From the NCBI GenBank assembly GCA_002309805.1, contig DBYJ01000038.1:42994-65120 (forward strand): a stretch of DNA of 22,127 nucleotides, read 5' to 3'. This DNA comes from Bacteroidales bacterium UBA1189. Its GTDB lineage: Bacteria; Bacteroidota; Bacteroidia; Bacteroidales; Bacteroidaceae. Each line of letters begins with the position of its first letter. The stretch's first letter is position 1. Positions 21,250-22,127 of this stretch are shown here, piece by piece. The notes below the pieces were generated by a model that had not been told where the DNA came from, did no database searches, and saw only the letters and a program-made list of their open reading frames with translations. Position numbers and translations under genes: made by a program.

Positions 21250-22127
21250 TTATGAAAGGAAAAGCGAATGGAGATTGTCAGGCATTTTTTCCTTCAAACG
21301 GGCTTTCCGAGAGCGCAAAGTAGATTCTGTGGTGTTCAAAAGTTCTGCCATTTGGGCGGTTGAGCATTGGAGGGAGGAGAGAATACAGTACATCAGCTCC
21401 TGGTCGTTGACGGCATTCGAGGCGTTCTTTACGTCGAGCATGATATCGACAAACGAGCGGGTGAGGTCGTCCATGAGCGTCTGCCTCTGCGCGGCTGTCA
21501 GCGATGAGGGCGGCACCAGCAGCAGACGGGCCGAAGGCGTCCGGCGGAACAGGTTCTGACAGGCGGCGAGCTTTTTCCGATAGAGCGCGTCCAGGTCGGC
21601 AGGCTGTTCGTCCACCTGTGCCCGCAATACTTCCACATTGGCCTGCCGCAGTTCCTCCTGTGCCTGCAAGTAACGCTTCTTGCGCTTACGGTCGATAAGC
21701 AGGAAGGTGATGGCCGTCCCTGAAAGGAGCACAACAGCCAGAATCCCCATCCAGAACATAAACCGCGCATGCCGCGCTTTCAACTGCTGGTCATGAATCT
21801 CCACGATATGCTTGTCCTTTATCTCGGCTATCTCCTTCTGCTTGTTCATCGTATAGATGGAATCCAAAAGACTCTTATATTGATCGATGAAATAACGCGT
21901 AGAATCGGGCTTGTTCAGAAGCGGAGCCACGCTGGCCAGCCCTTCATACGATGTACATTGGACATAAATATCGGAACTGTTTCGTAGGGCTTTCTTGTAA
22001 AATTCGTAAGCCGTTGCAGGCTGTTGCTGTTGGGCGAGGATGTCGGCTCTCAATGTCAGTAAGGCACTATTGTCTTCTCCAAAACGATTACCTATTTTTT
22101 TTAAATAGGCTAAGGCTCCCTCGATGT
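21250..22127 (-). CDS. TPR-membrane-HTH regulator, C-terminal part (runs off the window)
   Basis: The frame is open to the right edge, so the N terminus is missing; 292 codons are visible. The order is TPR-like helices (ALAYLKK, ADILAQQQQPATAYEFYKKAL), a long helix with KQKEIAEIKDKHIVEIHDQQLKARHAR, one TM segment FMFWMGILAVVLLSGTAITFLLI (about 21694-21762), a coiled coil starting RKRKKRYLQAQEELRQ, and a C-terminal helical domain ending in ELMYCILSSLQCSTAQMAELLNTTESTLRSRKARLKEKM, which resembles a LuxR/sigma-4-type HTH. This is the layout of Bacteroidetes membrane-anchored TPR regulators: a periplasmic TPR sensor and a cytoplasmic DNA-binding end. The signal is unknown. It lies 125 bases upstream of the exported-protein gene on the same strand, with tandem repeats between them. 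Confidence 0.8.
   Translation of the reverse strand, partial: IEGALAYLKKIGNRFGEDNSALLTLRADILAQQQQPATAYEFYKKALRNSSDIYVQCTSYEGLASVAPLLNKPDSTRYFIDQYKSLLDSIYTMNKQKEIAEIKDKHIVEIHDQQLKARHARFMFWMGILAVVLLSGTAITFLLIDRKRKKRYLQAQEELRQANVEVLRAQVDEQPADLDALYRKKLAACQNLFRRTPSARLLLVPPSSLTAAQRQTLMDDLTRSFVDIMLDVKNASNAVNDQELMYCILSSLQCSTAQMAELLNTTESTLRSRKARLKEKMPDNLHSLFLS

Overview
The window looks like the chromosome of a Bacteroidales bacterium, most likely Prevotellaceae. Three things point there. The promoters fit the Bacteroidetes pattern (TTTG or TTG, about 20 bases, then TAnnTTTG), and starts lack clear Shine-Dalgarno sequences. The gene order DUF4271 - hemD - rnpA - yidD - tatD-like - tyrS is typical of the phylum. 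Several protein families (DUF4271, large DUF2723, DUF4861, TM2/DUF5683-like) are characteristic of it.

Layout. Bases 1-208 hold the 3' end of a tRNA, its terminator and a hairpin. rmuC (minus) diverges from ahcY (plus), each with a recognisable promoter. From ahcY rightward the plus strand is a dense housekeeping block: ahcY, a LOG-family phosphoribohydrolase, a DUF4271 membrane protein, hemD, rnpA, yidD and a short TatD-family hydrolase (the last four abutting or overlapping), then tyrS, a very large DUF2723 glycosyltransferase-like membrane protein and queG. Next is a uronate module with its own promoter: kduI, kduD and a DUF4861 lipoprotein. kduI and kduD handle the unsaturated-uronate product of pectin and related polysaccharides. 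A visibly A/T-richer four-helix-bundle (S23/IVP-type) gene sits between kduI and kduD, framed by mirror-image arrays of a short repeat. A radical SAM protein and a secreted C1 (bleomycin-hydrolase type) peptidase follow.

Bases 18506-19558 carry no convincing gene but are full of structure: a terminator, two 21-base-period arrays, several inverted repeats, and a roughly 318-bp dyad-symmetric array of the 9-mer GGTAAGTGT in which the spacing 49-16-11-11 is the same in both arms. The right end is minus-strand: a TM2/DUF5683-like exported protein, an unrecognised exported protein with its own promoter, and the C-terminal part of a TPR-TM-HTH regulator that runs off the right edge.

The best candidates for something undescribed are (1) the four-helix-bundle cassette in the kdu operon, (2) the dyad 9-mer array and (3) the 21-base-period arrays. 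Everything was read by eye, and no database was searched.
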